Source: Geminocystis sp. NIES-3708 (GTDB taxonomy: Bacteria; Cyanobacteriota; Cyanobacteriia; Cyanobacteriales; Cyanobacteriaceae). From it: a stretch of 64,000 bases of DNA. Both the position numbers and the translations under genes were made by a program. The stretch is taken from positions 2,045,656 to 2,109,655 of the forward strand of contig NZ_AP014815.1 in NCBI RefSeq assembly GCF_001548095.1, in the 5' to 3' direction. Below are positions 29,802 to 39,841 of the stretch, in pieces. Under the pieces are notes generated by a model. That model had not been told where the DNA came from. It ran no database searches and was given only the letters and a program-made list of their open reading frames with translations. Each line of letters starts with the position of its first letter. The stretch's first letter is position 1.

Positions 29802-30491
29802 TTACTGTAAAGCTTTTAAATAATCAATAGCAGCTTCTAACTTAGATTGATAAGATAAAGCAAATTGTTCAAACCAAAAACCTTCATCAGAATAAGGATC
29901 TAAATTTTTTAACCAAATTTCTGCTTTTCTTCTTAATTGTTTTTCTTGCCTTTGTTTTTCTAATTCTTTTTGTCTAATATCTTCTAAATTATCAATTTTT
30001 TTATTATGTTTTGTTTCTGACTGTTTTTGACTAAAATTTTCAGCTATATCTTGTAAAGATGATTCAGTTATAGAAGATTTTTTATCGGATTTATTGATAG
30101 ATTTTTGTTGTTGAAATTTGGCTTCTATATCTGTTAATAAATCTAGTGAAGCATTACTTTTTTTAGTCATAGTAGATTTTTGTTGTTGAAATTTGGCTTC
30201 TACATCCGTTAATAAATCTAGTGAAGCATTACTTTTTTTAGTCGTAGTAGATTTTCGTTGCTGAAATTTGGCTTCTATATCTGACAATAAATCATCATCT
30301 TTTTCTTCTTGTTTCTGAGATTTCTTAGTATTTTGTATCTCCGATAACAAAGAATCTATATTATCTTTATTTTCTTTATTATTCACTGGCTGACAATAAG
30401 TATTAATAGCATTTTTAATAATATTTTTTTTTTGCTGTTTTTGTTGATACTTATTCTGAATTTGAGTAAAAATATCATCTATATTACTCAT
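29802..30491 (-). CDS. Slr1339-type salt-stress protein with internal repeats
   Basis: 229 highly charged residues, no membrane segment. N-terminus MSNIDDIFTQIQNKYQQKQQ and C-terminus IWLKNLDPYSDEGFWFEQFA, then YQSKLEAAIDYLKAL, match the cyanobacterial Slr1339 family, named for salt-stress response in Synechocystis; its molecular role is unknown. Between them lie about three copies of a 25-residue unit (LLTDVEAKFQQQKSTMTKKS and NASLD) encoded by 75-base tandem repeats at about 30110-30300. The conserved ends with a variable middle suggest a tethering role. Two bases before menE in the same direction. Confidence 0.68.
   Translation of the reverse strand: MSNIDDIFTQIQNKYQQKQQKKNIIKNAINTYCQPVNNKENKDNIDSLLSEIQNTKKSQKQEEKDDDLLSDIEAKFQQRKSTTTKKSNASLDLLTDVEAKFQQQKSTMTKKSNASLDLLTDIEAKFQQQKSINKSDKKSSITESSLQDIAENFSQKQSETKHNKKIDNLEDIRQKELEKQRQEKQLRRKAEIWLKNLDPYSDEGFWFEQFALSYQSKLEAAIDYLKALQ
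30110..30300. repeat. 75-base tandem repeat inside the salt-stress gene
   Basis: Two and a half near-identical 75-base units, each encoding L-L-(T/S)-D-(V/I)-E-A-K-F-Q-Q-(Q/R)-K-S and a Thr/Lys/Asn linker. Few differences separate the units, so expansion is recent and the copy number is probably variable. Confidence 0.85.
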
Positions 30492-30542
30492 AGCTAAAAT
30501 TAGGTATATATCACTTAAATTATAACATTATTTGAACTATGT

Positions 30543-30594
30543 AGGGTAGAAGAATTATAAAAGTTTAGATAGTAAAAGTATCTTTTTCTACCCC
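30543..30594 (-). terminator. Stem-loop after ndhN
   Basis: GGGTAGAA (30544-30551) pairs with TTCTACCC (30586-30593), with a further small inner stem, 33 bases past the ndhN stop codon. A plausible intrinsic terminator or 3' end stabiliser. Confidence 0.45.
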
Positions 30595-30626
30595 ATTAAA
30601 CACTAGGCAACTATATCTAATATAGA

Positions 30627-31082
30627 TTATAAGGCTTCCCAACGGAAATAACGTTCTCCACCAAGTTCTAAAACTACTTTAATTTTTGGTTCTTGTTTTG
30701 TTAAACTAATTAAATACTCTTTTTCTTGATTAGAAAGCACAAAACCTTCAATAATCCATAAAACTAAACCTTTAGAAGAAGAAGGTATATTTTCTAGTTG
30801 AGAAAGAGCAATAGGTGGGATAAAATAAGTAGGTCCAACTGCACCTTCTTGACCAATATTTTTCTTTCCTAAATGAGGAGGGCGCACTCCATGAATGCCC
30901 ATTAAATAAGCACTTAAATCCCCTAATCCCCTAGCTGAAATATTAATAGTATTATAACCTGAAGCTCTTAATCTTCTTTGATAACGCCCTTCAAAACCTC
31001 CTTCAAGAGGTGCATAGACAGCTACAATGCCTGATTTTTCTAAATCTTTGATAAAACCTTTTCCTGTAGTTAATAATGGCAT
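30627..31082 (-). CDS. ndhN: NAD(P)H-quinone oxidoreductase subunit N
   Basis: 151 residues, full length for NdhN, a peripheral subunit specific to the cyanobacterial/chloroplast NDH-1 complex on the thylakoid membrane (respiration and cyclic electron flow). Diagnostic segments: GFIKDLEKSGIVAVYAPLEG, RYQRRLRASGYNTINISARG, YLMGIHGVRPPHLGK and the C-terminal VVLELGGERYFRWEAL. Stands alone, as ndhN usually does. Preceded by a 164-base gap shared with the divergent YaaW-like gene. Confidence 0.95.
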   Translation of the reverse strand: MPLLTTGKGFIKDLEKSGIVAVYAPLEGGFEGRYQRRLRASGYNTINISARGLGDLSAYLMGIHGVRPPHLGKKNIGQEGAVGPTYFIPPIALSQLENIPSSSKGLVLWIIEGFVLSNQEKEYLISLTKQEPKIKVVLELGGERYFRWEAL

Positions 31083-31246
31083 ATTTTTTATTGTTACTAA
31101 TAATATTTATCTCAATTTTCTTGATTATAATAGGACGAGTGTTTATTTGATCCAGTTAAATGAGTTGATAAATTAAAATGCTTTAATCATCGATAAAAAT
31201 TTCTATAATAGGTTAGGTTAATTAAGTTGTGTGATGAGGCATCAAA

Positions 31247-32098
31247 ATGGTGAATGAATTAAGGGCTGTGTTAGAATTAGCGACGGAAGAAGAATTGCAA
31301 CAAGTTACAAAAGTTCTCTTTAGTCGAAGATTTAATCCTATTGATTACTTAAATACCCCAGATCCTCTCGATGTGCAAAGTCAAGATTGGCAAGGATGGT
31401 TAGACACTATAGAAAAGCGTTTTCGTTTTTTGGCGGCAGATGGTGTAACAGTCTTACGTCGTCAAACCGATAAAGTTTCATATCGAGACACTTTAATTCA
31501 AGTGTGTCGTTATTTAAAAATTCCTTATGCTCAACAAATGACAACTATTGAAATTGAAAGTGAAATTTTCTTAAACTTATTACAAAAAGCATGGCATAAA
31601 TTACCACCATCAGAACAAAAATCCCTTAAAAGTAGGGTTATTTCTTCTTTAGCCGATAGTACAATTCCTGAACCTTTGCCTTTAAATTTACAACATGATC
31701 CTGTTAAAATTTTATTACAGGGCAGCAGTGTTGTTGCAGTCAGTTCTATTTTAAAACCTTGGTTGCTACAAAAAATAGCCCAACAATTTGCTATACATTT
31801 CGCTACCTATCAGGTGGCTAAAACAACTATTATTAATGGTGGCATTGCCACAGCTACTCAATTACAAAATCATTTTACTCTACAAATGGCTAAACGGGGA
31901 ATGGTGATGAGTACAGCTAGATATACGGCAGTAAGAGGTATTTTTACTTTCTTAGGTCCTGTATTATGGGGATGTTTCTTTGCTGATTTAGGCTGGAGAG
32001 CAATCTCAACTAATTACACAAGAATTATACCAGTTATTTTTACCCTAGCACAAATTCGCCTTACTCGTGGCGATGATTGGCAGTTATTACCTTGTTAA
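31247..32098 (+). CDS. YaaW-family protein
   Basis: 283 residues of the cyanobacterial YaaW/DUF3944-type family, annotated only by similarity. The soluble N-terminal half contains MVNELRAVLELATEEELQQV and a conserved RRFNPIDYL. Residues about 165-275 hold three or four hydrophobic stretches (ILLQGSSVVAVSSIL, GIFTFLGPVLWGCFFADLGW), so the C-terminus is likely membrane-associated. Function unknown. Divergent from ndhN. Its 3' side borders the decayed frame at 32115. Confidence 0.7.
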   Translation: MVNELRAVLELATEEELQQVTKVLFSRRFNPIDYLNTPDPLDVQSQDWQGWLDTIEKRFRFLAADGVTVLRRQTDKVSYRDTLIQVCRYLKIPYAQQMTTIEIESEIFLNLLQKAWHKLPPSEQKSLKSRVISSLADSTIPEPLPLNLQHDPVKILLQGSSVVAVSSILKPWLLQKIAQQFAIHFATYQVAKTTIINGGIATATQLQNHFTLQMAKRGMVMSTARYTAVRGIFTFLGPVLWGCFFADLGWRAISTNYTRIIPVIFTLAQIRLTRGDDWQLLPC

Positions 32099-32114
32099 AC
32101 TAGGGTGTATCGTC

Positions 32115-32470
32115 ATGACTATTTTATTGATGATGAAGTTAATAAATCAAAACATAAAAATAGTCTGCACAGTGCAAATAGTTAAAAATAGTCAAGTTTT
32201 ATTAAATTTACTGTCAGAATTTTCAGGATAACAGTTAAAAATTATTGTTTTAACAACAGAGTCTTCTCAGGTTAAGAAAAAAGTTTAAAAACAACACTAC
32301 AAAACTATGTAAATCCTAAATTAATTATTATTTTGCAATCACAGGAGTGGGAAAAGGCGGTGGAAGATAAATATGACGATAGTAGAGCGAATATAATCTG
32401 TCGCCATCTTCTTAATTTTAGGTGGGAAATTATCAATTTTAATAACCATTGTCTATTCCCTATTTCCTAA
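32115..32470 (+). pseudogene. Decayed small coding region, unrecognised
   Basis: Starts at ATG 32115 and reads 38 codons to a TAA (32229-32231), continues in frame as QLKIIVLTTESSQVKK to a second stop, then by one frame change near 32276 becomes SLKTTLQNYVNPKLIIILQ, then QEWEKAVEDKYDD and ICRHLLNFRWEIINF, ending at TAA 32468-32470. The composite of about 115 residues has protein-like composition, and the last part keeps an open frame of 60 codons. No family is recognised. It has one nonsense codon and one frameshift at minimum. Confidence 0.5.
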
Positions 32471-32492
32471 TATTGAAAGAAGTTTATTAGTA

Positions 32493-32825
32493 TTAATCTT
32501 GCCCACAACAAGTATTAATGCCTAGACTCTTGAGAATTAAATCACTCACGGCATTGGCGATCGCAAATTCACTGTAAAAACTTTTTTGAAAATCAAAAGA
32601 CTGCATTTCTGTAACTATAGCAATAACCAACGAACCAAGATCATTTTCTCCTTCTAGTCTTTGACGAATAAAGATTTGAGCCGCCCTTGAAGCAATTGTT
32701 TCATTAATAGTTTCAGGGATAAATTCTTGATCTAACCATTGATGTAAGTTGGTTTTAAGCCAAGTTTGTTCAACATCAGCATTTTCTAAGGGGGGTAAAA
32801 CAATAGGAGGAATAGGTTGAGACAT
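32493..32825 (-). CDS. Small conserved-type hypothetical protein
   Basis: 110 residues, not recognised. Begins with a Pro-rich MSQPIPPIVLPPLENADVEQ, continues with amphipathic helices (WLKTNLHQWLDQEFIPE, TIASRAAQIFIRQRLEGEND) and ends with LKSLGINTCCGQD, a Cys pair close to the C-terminus. Divergent from aat with 59 bases between. Codon use and a clear ATG make it a real gene; no function can be given. Confidence 0.65.
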   Translation of the reverse strand: MSQPIPPIVLPPLENADVEQTWLKTNLHQWLDQEFIPETINETIASRAAQIFIRQRLEGENDLGSLVIAIVTEMQSFDFQKSFYSEFAIANAVSDLILKSLGINTCCGQD

Positions 32826-32884
32826 GATTAAATAATATTATAGATTTCCTTTATTAGAAATTATATATATTTAGTTCAACAGTT

Positions 32885-33463
32885 ATGATCGATATTCCCT
32901 CTATTATTCAGGGGTATGCCCATGGTAATTTTTTAATGGCTGATGATTATCAACAGTTGGCATGGTATTCTAGTGACCAAAGAACTCTAATTCCTTTGGA
33001 TAATCGTTTTCGTTATCCCAAATCTTTACAACGAGTATTAAATAAAAATACTTTTTCTGTTGCTATTAATCGAGATTTTGTAGGAGTTTGTCGAGGTTGT
33101 GCCAATCGAAAAACAACTTGGATTTCTTCCGAATTAATTGATATTTATATAGAATTAAATCGTGCTGGTTGGGCTTATAGTTTTGAAACATGGCACAATG
33201 ATCAATTAGCAGGAGGTATTTTGGGTATTGTTATTCGAGGTGCTTTTATCGGTGAATCAATGTTTTTTAATATTCCTGAAGCTTCCAAAGTTGCGATGGT
33301 AAAATTAGTTGAACACTTGCGATCGCAAAATTTTGTTTTATTCGATGCTCAAATGCAAAATCCTCACCTTCAAAGATTTGGATCATATATCATTGACAAT
33401 AAAGAATATATGAAACTATTATCACAAGCCCTTGACACTCAATGTAATTTTATTAGCAAATAA
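32885..33463 (+). CDS. aat: Leucyl/phenylalanyl-tRNA--protein transferase
   Basis: 192 residues, short form of Aat, which transfers Leu or Phe from tRNA to N-terminal Lys/Arg of proteins and so marks them for the ClpS-ClpAP (ClpC) N-end rule pathway. Family motifs: IIQGYAHGNFLMAD, TLIPLDNRFRYPKSLQRVL, CRGCANRKTTWISSELID, LAGGILGIVIRGAFIGESMF and FDAQMQNPHLQRFGS. Followed after 12 bases by rsmI in the same direction, a probable operon. Confidence 0.94.
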   Translation: MIDIPSIIQGYAHGNFLMADDYQQLAWYSSDQRTLIPLDNRFRYPKSLQRVLNKNTFSVAINRDFVGVCRGCANRKTTWISSELIDIYIELNRAGWAYSFETWHNDQLAGGILGIVIRGAFIGESMFFNIPEASKVAMVKLVEHLRSQNFVLFDAQMQNPHLQRFGSYIIDNKEYMKLLSQALDTQCNFISK

Positions 33464-33475
33464 AGAAAAATTATT

Positions 33476-34309
33476 GTGACAGGAATACTTTACCTTGTAG
33501 CTACTCCCATTGGTAACTTAAAAGATATAACATTTCGTGCTATCGAAACCTTGCAAACCGTTGATTTAATCGCCGCTGAAGATACTAGACACACCGCCAA
33601 GTTATTAAATCATTATCAAATCAAAACCCAGACTATCAGTTACCATCAGCATAATCACCAAGCTAGAGTTAGTGAATTAATCACCAAATTATTAAACGGT
33701 TTAAATATTGCCTTGGTAACTGATGCTGGAACACCAGCTATTTCAGATCCGGGTTATCATTTAGTATTGGCTTGTATTGAATCCAATATTAACATTATAC
33801 CCATACCCGGTGCGATCGCTGCTATTAATGGATTAGTCGCATCAGGATTACCCACCGAAAAATTTTGTTTTGAGGGATTTTTGCCAACAAAAAAGAAATT
33901 AAGAGAAGAATTATTAAATAAATTACAAACAGAAAAACGCACTCTCATTTTTTATGAAGCCCCCCACAAATTACAGAAAACTTTAACAGATTTAGCTGAT
34001 TTTTTGGGTATAAATAGAAATATTTGTTTGGCAAGAGAATTAACTAAAATTCATGAAAATTTTTGGCGTGGTAATCTACAAAAAGCTATAGAATTTTATC
34101 AACATCATGAACCAAAAGGCGAATATACTATTATTATCGAAGGAAATAAGGAACAAGAAGAAATTGAATTATCAGAAACTCAAATTAAAGAAGAAATTGA
34201 AAAATTATTAAAACAAGGTATGAGTAAAACTGAAGCTAGTCAAAAATTAGCTAAATATACTAACTTATCTCGCCGAGAAATTTATCAATTAATGATTAGT
34301 AAAAATTAG
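33476..34309 (+). CDS. rsmI: 16S rRNA (cytidine-1402-2'-O)-methyltransferase RsmI
   Basis: 277 residues, SAM-dependent tetrapyrrole-methylase-fold enzyme acting on C1402 in the ribosomal decoding centre. LYLVATPIGNLKDITFRAI (5-23) and LIAAEDTRHTAKLLNHY (31-47) are the RsmI signatures. LVTDAGTPAISDPG and FLPTKKK follow, and the C-terminal helix-turn domain (TKTEASQKLAKYTNLSRREIY-like) is present. Starts at GTG 33476, the only start that keeps the conserved N-terminus. Twelve bases after aat. Confidence 0.95.
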   Translation: MTGILYLVATPIGNLKDITFRAIETLQTVDLIAAEDTRHTAKLLNHYQIKTQTISYHQHNHQARVSELITKLLNGLNIALVTDAGTPAISDPGYHLVLACIESNINIIPIPGAIAAINGLVASGLPTEKFCFEGFLPTKKKLREELLNKLQTEKRTLIFYEAPHKLQKTLTDLADFLGINRNICLARELTKIHENFWRGNLQKAIEFYQHHEPKGEYTIIIEGNKEQEEIELSETQIKEEIEKLLKQGMSKTEASQKLAKYTNLSRREIYQLMISKN

Positions 34310-34389
34310 GAATTATTTAATCTTTTTTTAATGGCAAAAATCATAAAGTTATGCTTAAGCAAATATTGCAAAAATCATAAAAAAAAGAG

Positions 34390-34418
34390 TTGATAAAAAT
34401 AGAATCACAAAATAGAAT
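34390..34418 (+). promoter_or_regulatory. Putative sigma-70 promoter of gap1
   Basis: TTGATA (34390-34395), 17-base spacer, TAGAAT (34413-34418), 60 bases before the gap1 ATG. Sequence match only. Confidence 0.45.
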
Positions 34419-34459
34419 TAAAGTGATTGTTCTAAAATTATGCAATCATTTGTTCTTAA

Positions 34460-35491
<1,032 letters not shown>

Positions 35492-35498
35492 TCAGTAA

Positions 35499-35550
35499 TG
35501 AGTAATTAACAGTTGATAGATAAATTGTTCATTGTTAATTATTCATTGTA
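35499..35550. terminator. Bidirectional inverted repeat between gap1 and nblA
   Basis: AATGAGTAATTAACAGTTGA and the complement of TTCATTGTTAATTATTCATT form an imperfect stem of about 20 bp around a short AT-rich loop. It is placed exactly between convergent stop codons, so it could end both transcripts. It lacks a GC-rich core. Confidence 0.5.
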
Positions 35551-35555
35551 CTTTG

Positions 35556-35732
35556 TCAGAGTCCCCATTGATGTTTAAGGACATCCTTATACACATTTTC
35601 CCTAACTAACATTTCCTCGTATAATTTAATTAAAAAATCTGCCGCTTGTTCTCTACTCATATTTTGGACTTGAGTTTGAAAAGAACGTAAATTGAACTGT
35701 TGCTCTAACGATAATCCCATCGAATTAGACAT
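35556..35732 (-). CDS. nblA: Phycobilisome degradation protein NblA
   Basis: 58-residue gene: start ATG at 35732, stop at 35556-35558. The protein reads MSNSMGLSLEQQFNLRSFQT, then QVQNMSREQAADFLIKLYEE, then MLVRENVYKDVLKHQWGL, the standard NblA two-helix pattern including the L-x(4)-LKHQWG C-terminus that contacts phycobiliprotein and Clp partner. NblA dimers bring phycobilisomes to ClpC protease under nitrogen or sulfur starvation. AAAGGAG lies about 10 bases before the ATG. Convergent with gap1. No GTA-N8-TAC (NtcA) box is visible in the upstream 200 bases, so its control is not evident from sequence. Confidence 0.92.
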   Translation of the reverse strand: MSNSMGLSLEQQFNLRSFQTQVQNMSREQAADFLIKLYEEMLVRENVYKDVLKHQWGL

Positions 35733-36271
35733 AATCTTAGATTCTCCTTTACTTTAGAACTAAAACTTGTTATTCTTGATCAAGGGTAAGCCAGAAACAC
35801 TTTCCTTGAATAAAATAACCTCTTTAATAAATATCATAGCAAAAACTACTAAACTGCTCATTTTGAACAATGAGTATAAATACTTATTATAATTCGATAA
35901 TTTTGATCTGGGGTAAATGTTAAAATTCCCTAAAAATAAAATTCGATTAAAAAGGTAGTTATAACTATGTTAGGATTTAAGGACTAGACATAGCTTATAG
36001 TAAAGGTAAAACATTTAAAAAACTCCAGATTATTCTAAATCAAACAACAAATTAAACAAAACTTTGATAATTAAGTTGAGAATAAAGCAATCAATGATAT
36101 GTGAGTCTTTATCGGATGATAAGACACAATTTAATAATCAAAAATAAAATAGAGTTAGTGATTCAAAGTAATTTACTAGCTCGTTTATTGTGAATATTTG
36201 AGTTAATCTGTGGTAATTTTATAAATCTTAGAAAAATTAATTGCAATATAAAAAAATAGGAGAAAACTTCA
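35733..36271. other. Long divergent region between nblA and the RRM gene (539 bases)
   Basis: No gene seen. It must hold the leftward nblA promoter and the rightward leader of the RNA-binding protein. One hairpin (GTCTT-TATC-GGAT-GATA-AGAC, 36105-36125, one bulge) lies about 150 bases before the RRM start codon and may be part of a long 5' untranslated region. Confidence 0.4.
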
Positions 36272-36838
36272 ATGTCAGTACGTCTTTATGTTAAGTTACC
36301 AAAGGCAGAATTAGAAAAAGAAGGTTTTGAAAAAATGTTCAGTGAATTTGAGCCTTCTTTCACCACTAAACTGATAAAAGAACGTAAAAAAAATGAGTGT
36401 CGTGGTTTTGGATTCGTAACGGTGCCCACCGATGAAGATGCTGATTTATTTATCAGTAAATACAATAATCAAGTTTTTATTTACAACGACGAACCTTTTA
36501 AAGATGAAAACGGAGCTGATTTTGTATTATTAATCGAAAAAGCCTTACCTCGCACTAAAGGTGAGAAAGAGGAAAATGGAACTGTCACAGAAGGTAGTGA
36601 AGATCAATCTGGAGCTGAGAATAAAGTAGCGACTCCAGAAATAGAAACCGTTAAACCTAGCCGTCGTGAAGGTCCTAAAAAAACCACCACGAAGAAATCT
36701 CGTGGAAAAAGTAACGGTGGTGCTAAACCTAAAGGTGATAGATCTGTTTCTGTCTCTGAATCAATCCAACCCGATCCTCGTTGGGCGAATGAGTTAAGTA
36801 AATTAAAGGAAATGTTTGCTGCTCAAACTTCTAACTAA
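36272..36838 (+). CDS. RNA-binding protein with degenerate RRM domain
   Basis: 188 residues. Residues 1-95 form an RRM-like beta-alpha-beta fold: SVRLYVKLPK stands for RNP2 and CRGFGFVTVPT (near 43-53) is a clear RNP1. A loop insertion precedes the last strand. Residues 95-165 are a disordered linker, first acidic, then Lys/Arg/Gly/Thr rich. The final PDPRWANELSKLKEMFAAQT is a separate conserved-looking helix. Cyanobacterial RRM proteins are often cold-induced or localise mRNAs to membranes; which applies here is unknown. Start ATG has AGGAG 10 bases upstream. Long untranslated gaps on both sides. Confidence 0.75.
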   Translation: MSVRLYVKLPKAELEKEGFEKMFSEFEPSFTTKLIKERKKNECRGFGFVTVPTDEDADLFISKYNNQVFIYNDEPFKDENGADFVLLIEKALPRTKGEKEENGTVTEGSEDQSGAENKVATPEIETVKPSRREGPKKTTTKKSRGKSNGGAKPKGDRSVSVSESIQPDPRWANELSKLKEMFAAQTSN

Positions 36839-37400
36839 ATTCCTCTGTCCATAATATCTTTCATGTCAGAAAAAAACTCCCGTTGAATTTGGCAACAAAA
36901 ACATTACAAATCAACGGGTAATAAACTTTGACCAGCAAAAAAATATCTTAATTCCTTATTTTTGAAAAGTTTTTTGACGCTCAATACATTTTTATAGTTG
37001 AGTAATCGTGACATCCCATAACTAGCCACAAAGTAATGTATAGTGAATAGTTAAACAAATAGGTTACTCTTGCTTATTAACAAAAACCACAATTAAACAA
37101 GTAAGAAACCTTACCGATAGAGCATATTTTGATTGATTAACAAAAAATATAATCTTTCTGTCTGACTGTTAGCACCTCTCCCAAGTCAGTTATTACCTAT
37201 TTTTAGATAGAACTCAGATATTTACTAAGATTTATCAAGATTAGTTTAGTTAAGTGTATGTGAAATGAGAATAGCCCGTTACAATTGAGATTGCATTTAG
37301 TGACTCAGTATCAATATCTTGACCATTTTACATTGATATTTGATAATAAATATTATTTTATCTATAGACTAAATTCTATATTAATTGATTGTCAAAAATT
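36839..37400. other. Intergenic region with hairpin after the RRM gene (562 bases)
   Basis: CCCGTTGA (36879-36886) pairs with TCAACGGG (36911-36918) about 40 bases after the RRM stop, a moderate terminator candidate without a U-tract. A second 6-bp stem (CTGACT/AGTCAG) is at 37162-37189. Apart from these no gene, tRNA or known RNA is seen before mrp. Confidence 0.4.
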
Positions 37401-38462
37401 ATGTTGAATCAAGAATCTATTTTAGAGGTTTTAAAACCCGTCCAAGATCCAGAATTACAAAAAAGTTTAGTAGAATTGAACATGATCCGTAATATAGCGG
37501 TGAAAGATGGTGATGTTAGTTTTACCCTCGTTTTGACTACTCCAGCGTGTCCATTACGGGAGTTTATTCGAGAAGATTGTGAAAAAGCCATTAAAACATT
37601 AGAAGGAGTTAATTCAGTTACAGTTGAAATCACAGCCGAAACTCCTCAGCAAAAGCCTTTACCTGATAGGCAATCGGTGAATCAAGTTAAAAATATTATT
37701 GCTATTTCTAGCGGTAAAGGAGGAGTGGGAAAAAGTACTGTTTCAGTCAATGTTGCTGTTGCCCTTGCCCAAATGGGTGCAAAGGTAGGTTTATTAGATG
37801 CTGATATTTATGGACCGAATGCACCTACAATGTTGGGTTTAAATGATGTACCCATTGAGGTAGAAAAATCGTCATTAGGAGATATTTTACAACCTGCCTT
37901 TAATCATGGTATTAAAATGGTTTCCATGGGTTTTTTAATTGATCCTGATCAACCCGTAATGTGGCGAGGTCCAATGCTAAACGGAATTATACGTCAATTT
38001 TTGTATCAAGTCAATTGGGGAGAATTAGATTATTTAATCGTCGATATGCCACCGGGTACAGGTGATGCTCAATTAACTTTAGCACAAGCAGCCCCTCTTG
38101 CTGGTGCAGTAATTGTAACAACACCTCAAACCGTTTCTTTACAAGATGCTCGTCGAGGTTTAAAAATGTTTGAACAATTAGGCACAAATATTTTAGGATT
38201 AGTAGAAAATATGAGCTATTTTATCCCCCCTGATATGCCTAATAAGAATTATGACCTTTTTGGCTCTGGTGGCGGTGAAAAAGCATCAAAAGAGTTAAAT
38301 GTACCTTTGCTCGGTTGTATTCCATTAGAAATTTCTCTCCGAGAAGGTGGAGACGTTGGTATTCCTATTGTAGTGGGTAATCCTGAATCAGCTTCGGCGA
38401 TCGCTCTGACAAAAATAGCTCAACAAATCGCCGCTAAAGTCTCTGTAATGGCATTAAAGTAA
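37401..38462 (+). CDS. mrp: Mrp/NBP35-type iron-sulfur carrier ATPase
   Basis: About 353 residues from ATG 37401 (a TTG four codons upstream is also open). N-terminal MIP18/DUF59 domain with PVQDPELQKSLVELNMI, then a ParA-like ATPase: ISSGKGGVGKSTVSVNVA (Walker A), LLDADIYGPNAPTMLG, MPPGTGDAQLTLAQAAPL. It carries or inserts Fe-S clusters in the cytosol. After ENMSYFIPPDMP the CxxC metal-binding pair of many Mrp proteins is absent, as commonly seen in cyanobacterial versions, so cluster binding may differ. Monocistronic, with 152 bases before rodA. Confidence 0.9.
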   Translation: MLNQESILEVLKPVQDPELQKSLVELNMIRNIAVKDGDVSFTLVLTTPACPLREFIREDCEKAIKTLEGVNSVTVEITAETPQQKPLPDRQSVNQVKNIIAISSGKGGVGKSTVSVNVAVALAQMGAKVGLLDADIYGPNAPTMLGLNDVPIEVEKSSLGDILQPAFNHGIKMVSMGFLIDPDQPVMWRGPMLNGIIRQFLYQVNWGELDYLIVDMPPGTGDAQLTLAQAAPLAGAVIVTTPQTVSLQDARRGLKMFEQLGTNILGLVENMSYFIPPDMPNKNYDLFGSGGGEKASKELNVPLLGCIPLEISLREGGDVGIPIVVGNPESASAIALTKIAQQIAAKVSVMALK

Positions 38463-38614
38463 TTAATAATTAATAATTGTTTTAAACTGAGATCTTGCAC
38501 CTTCAATAAAACTACTTAATAGATATAGTGAAGAAAATCAATTTAAAATAAATTTGAGTAAATTATTATAATATTTTCTGTGTCTTAATCTTTATTAATG
38601 ATCAATTAGCAAAC

Positions 38615-39841
38615 GTGAATGATACTAAAAATCTCGATTGGTTTCTCATTAGTTTAGTTATTGCTATTAGTAGCTTCGGTAGTTTAATTATTTATAGCAC
38701 TCAAATTTATAAACAGGGTACAGATTGGCAAAGTCAACTAATTATGGTTGTTATTGGCTCAATTATATTACTGGGTTTATCAAATTATCGTTATGAACTA
38801 TTGCTAAAGTATCACTGGGTTACTTATCTTATCACTAATCTTCTTTTATTAGCGGTCATTTTTGCTGGTACAACGGTTAATGGTGCTCAAAGTTGGATTA
38901 ATATTCTTGGTTTTCAATTTCAACCTTCAGAATTTGCTAAAGTCGGTTTAATTATTTCTCTGTCTGCTTTTTTACATTATCGAGATGCTTCAAAACTCTC
39001 TAATTTTCTGCCTGTGATTGCCATAGTTGGTTTACCTTGGGTGTTGATAATGATTCAACCTGATTTAGGCACAGGGTTAGTATTTGGAGCGATTACTTTA
39101 ACCATGTTATATTGGGCAAATGCGAATTTAGGTTGGATTTTATTAATTTTATCTCCCCTTATTTCCGCTTTTTTGTTTAATATTATTTTTCCCCTCTGGC
39201 TCATTTTCGTGGTTGCCATGATTTTGATTGCTTGGTTTACCCTTCCTTATCGTTTTAAGCATATTTGGGCTTTAATTACATTATTCTTGAATTACTTAGC
39301 AGGACAATTAGGGCATATTTTTTGGGATTTATTAAAACCTTATCAAAAAGATCGTCTCACTTTATTTTTGACTCCTGAAAAAGATCCTCTCGGTGGCGGT
39401 TATCATTTAATACAGTCAAGAATTGCCATTGGTTCAGGTAAAATTTACGGTAATGGTTTTCTTGACGCTACCCAAACTCATCTTAACTTTGTGCCTGAAC
39501 AACATACTGACTTTATCTATAGTGCGATCGCAGATCAATTTGGTTTTATTGGTGGTATCACTATCTTAATCGTGTATTGGTTAATTTGTTGGCGTTTAGT
39601 GATGATTGCGATGCGATCAAGAGATAATTTTGGATCATTATTAGCGATAGGAGTATTAGCGATGATTGCATTTCAAACCATTGTAAATATTGGAATGACC
39701 ATGGGATTAGCACCTATTACAGGCATACCTTTACCTTTATTAAGTTATGGTAGATCATCTTTACTAACAAATTTTATCGCTTTTGGTTTAGTTGAAGCAG
39801 TAGCTAATGCCAGAATTATGAAAATAGCTAAGTCTCGTTAA
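38615..39841 (+). CDS. rodA: Rod shape-determining SEDS protein RodA
   Basis: 408 residues, polytopic inner-membrane peptidoglycan glycosyltransferase of the FtsW/RodA/SpoVE family, about 10 helices. Signatures: VNGAQSWINILGFQFQPSEF, MIQPDLGTGLVF, and the C-terminal FVPEQHTDFIYSAIADQFGF with TGIPLPLLSYGRSSLLTNF, which is the SEDS family pattern. FtsW is excluded by the RodA-like spacing, but not absolutely. Start GTG 38615. It acts with MreC, MreB and a class B PBP in side-wall synthesis; mreC is 20 kb upstream. Confidence 0.92.
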   Translation: MNDTKNLDWFLISLVIAISSFGSLIIYSTQIYKQGTDWQSQLIMVVIGSIILLGLSNYRYELLLKYHWVTYLITNLLLLAVIFAGTTVNGAQSWINILGFQFQPSEFAKVGLIISLSAFLHYRDASKLSNFLPVIAIVGLPWVLIMIQPDLGTGLVFGAITLTMLYWANANLGWILLILSPLISAFLFNIIFPLWLIFVVAMILIAWFTLPYRFKHIWALITLFLNYLAGQLGHIFWDLLKPYQKDRLTLFLTPEKDPLGGGYHLIQSRIAIGSGKIYGNGFLDATQTHLNFVPEQHTDFIYSAIADQFGFIGGITILIVYWLICWRLVMIAMRSRDNFGSLLAIGVLAMIAFQTIVNIGMTMGLAPITGIPLPLLSYGRSSLLTNFIAFGLVEAVANARIMKIAKSR

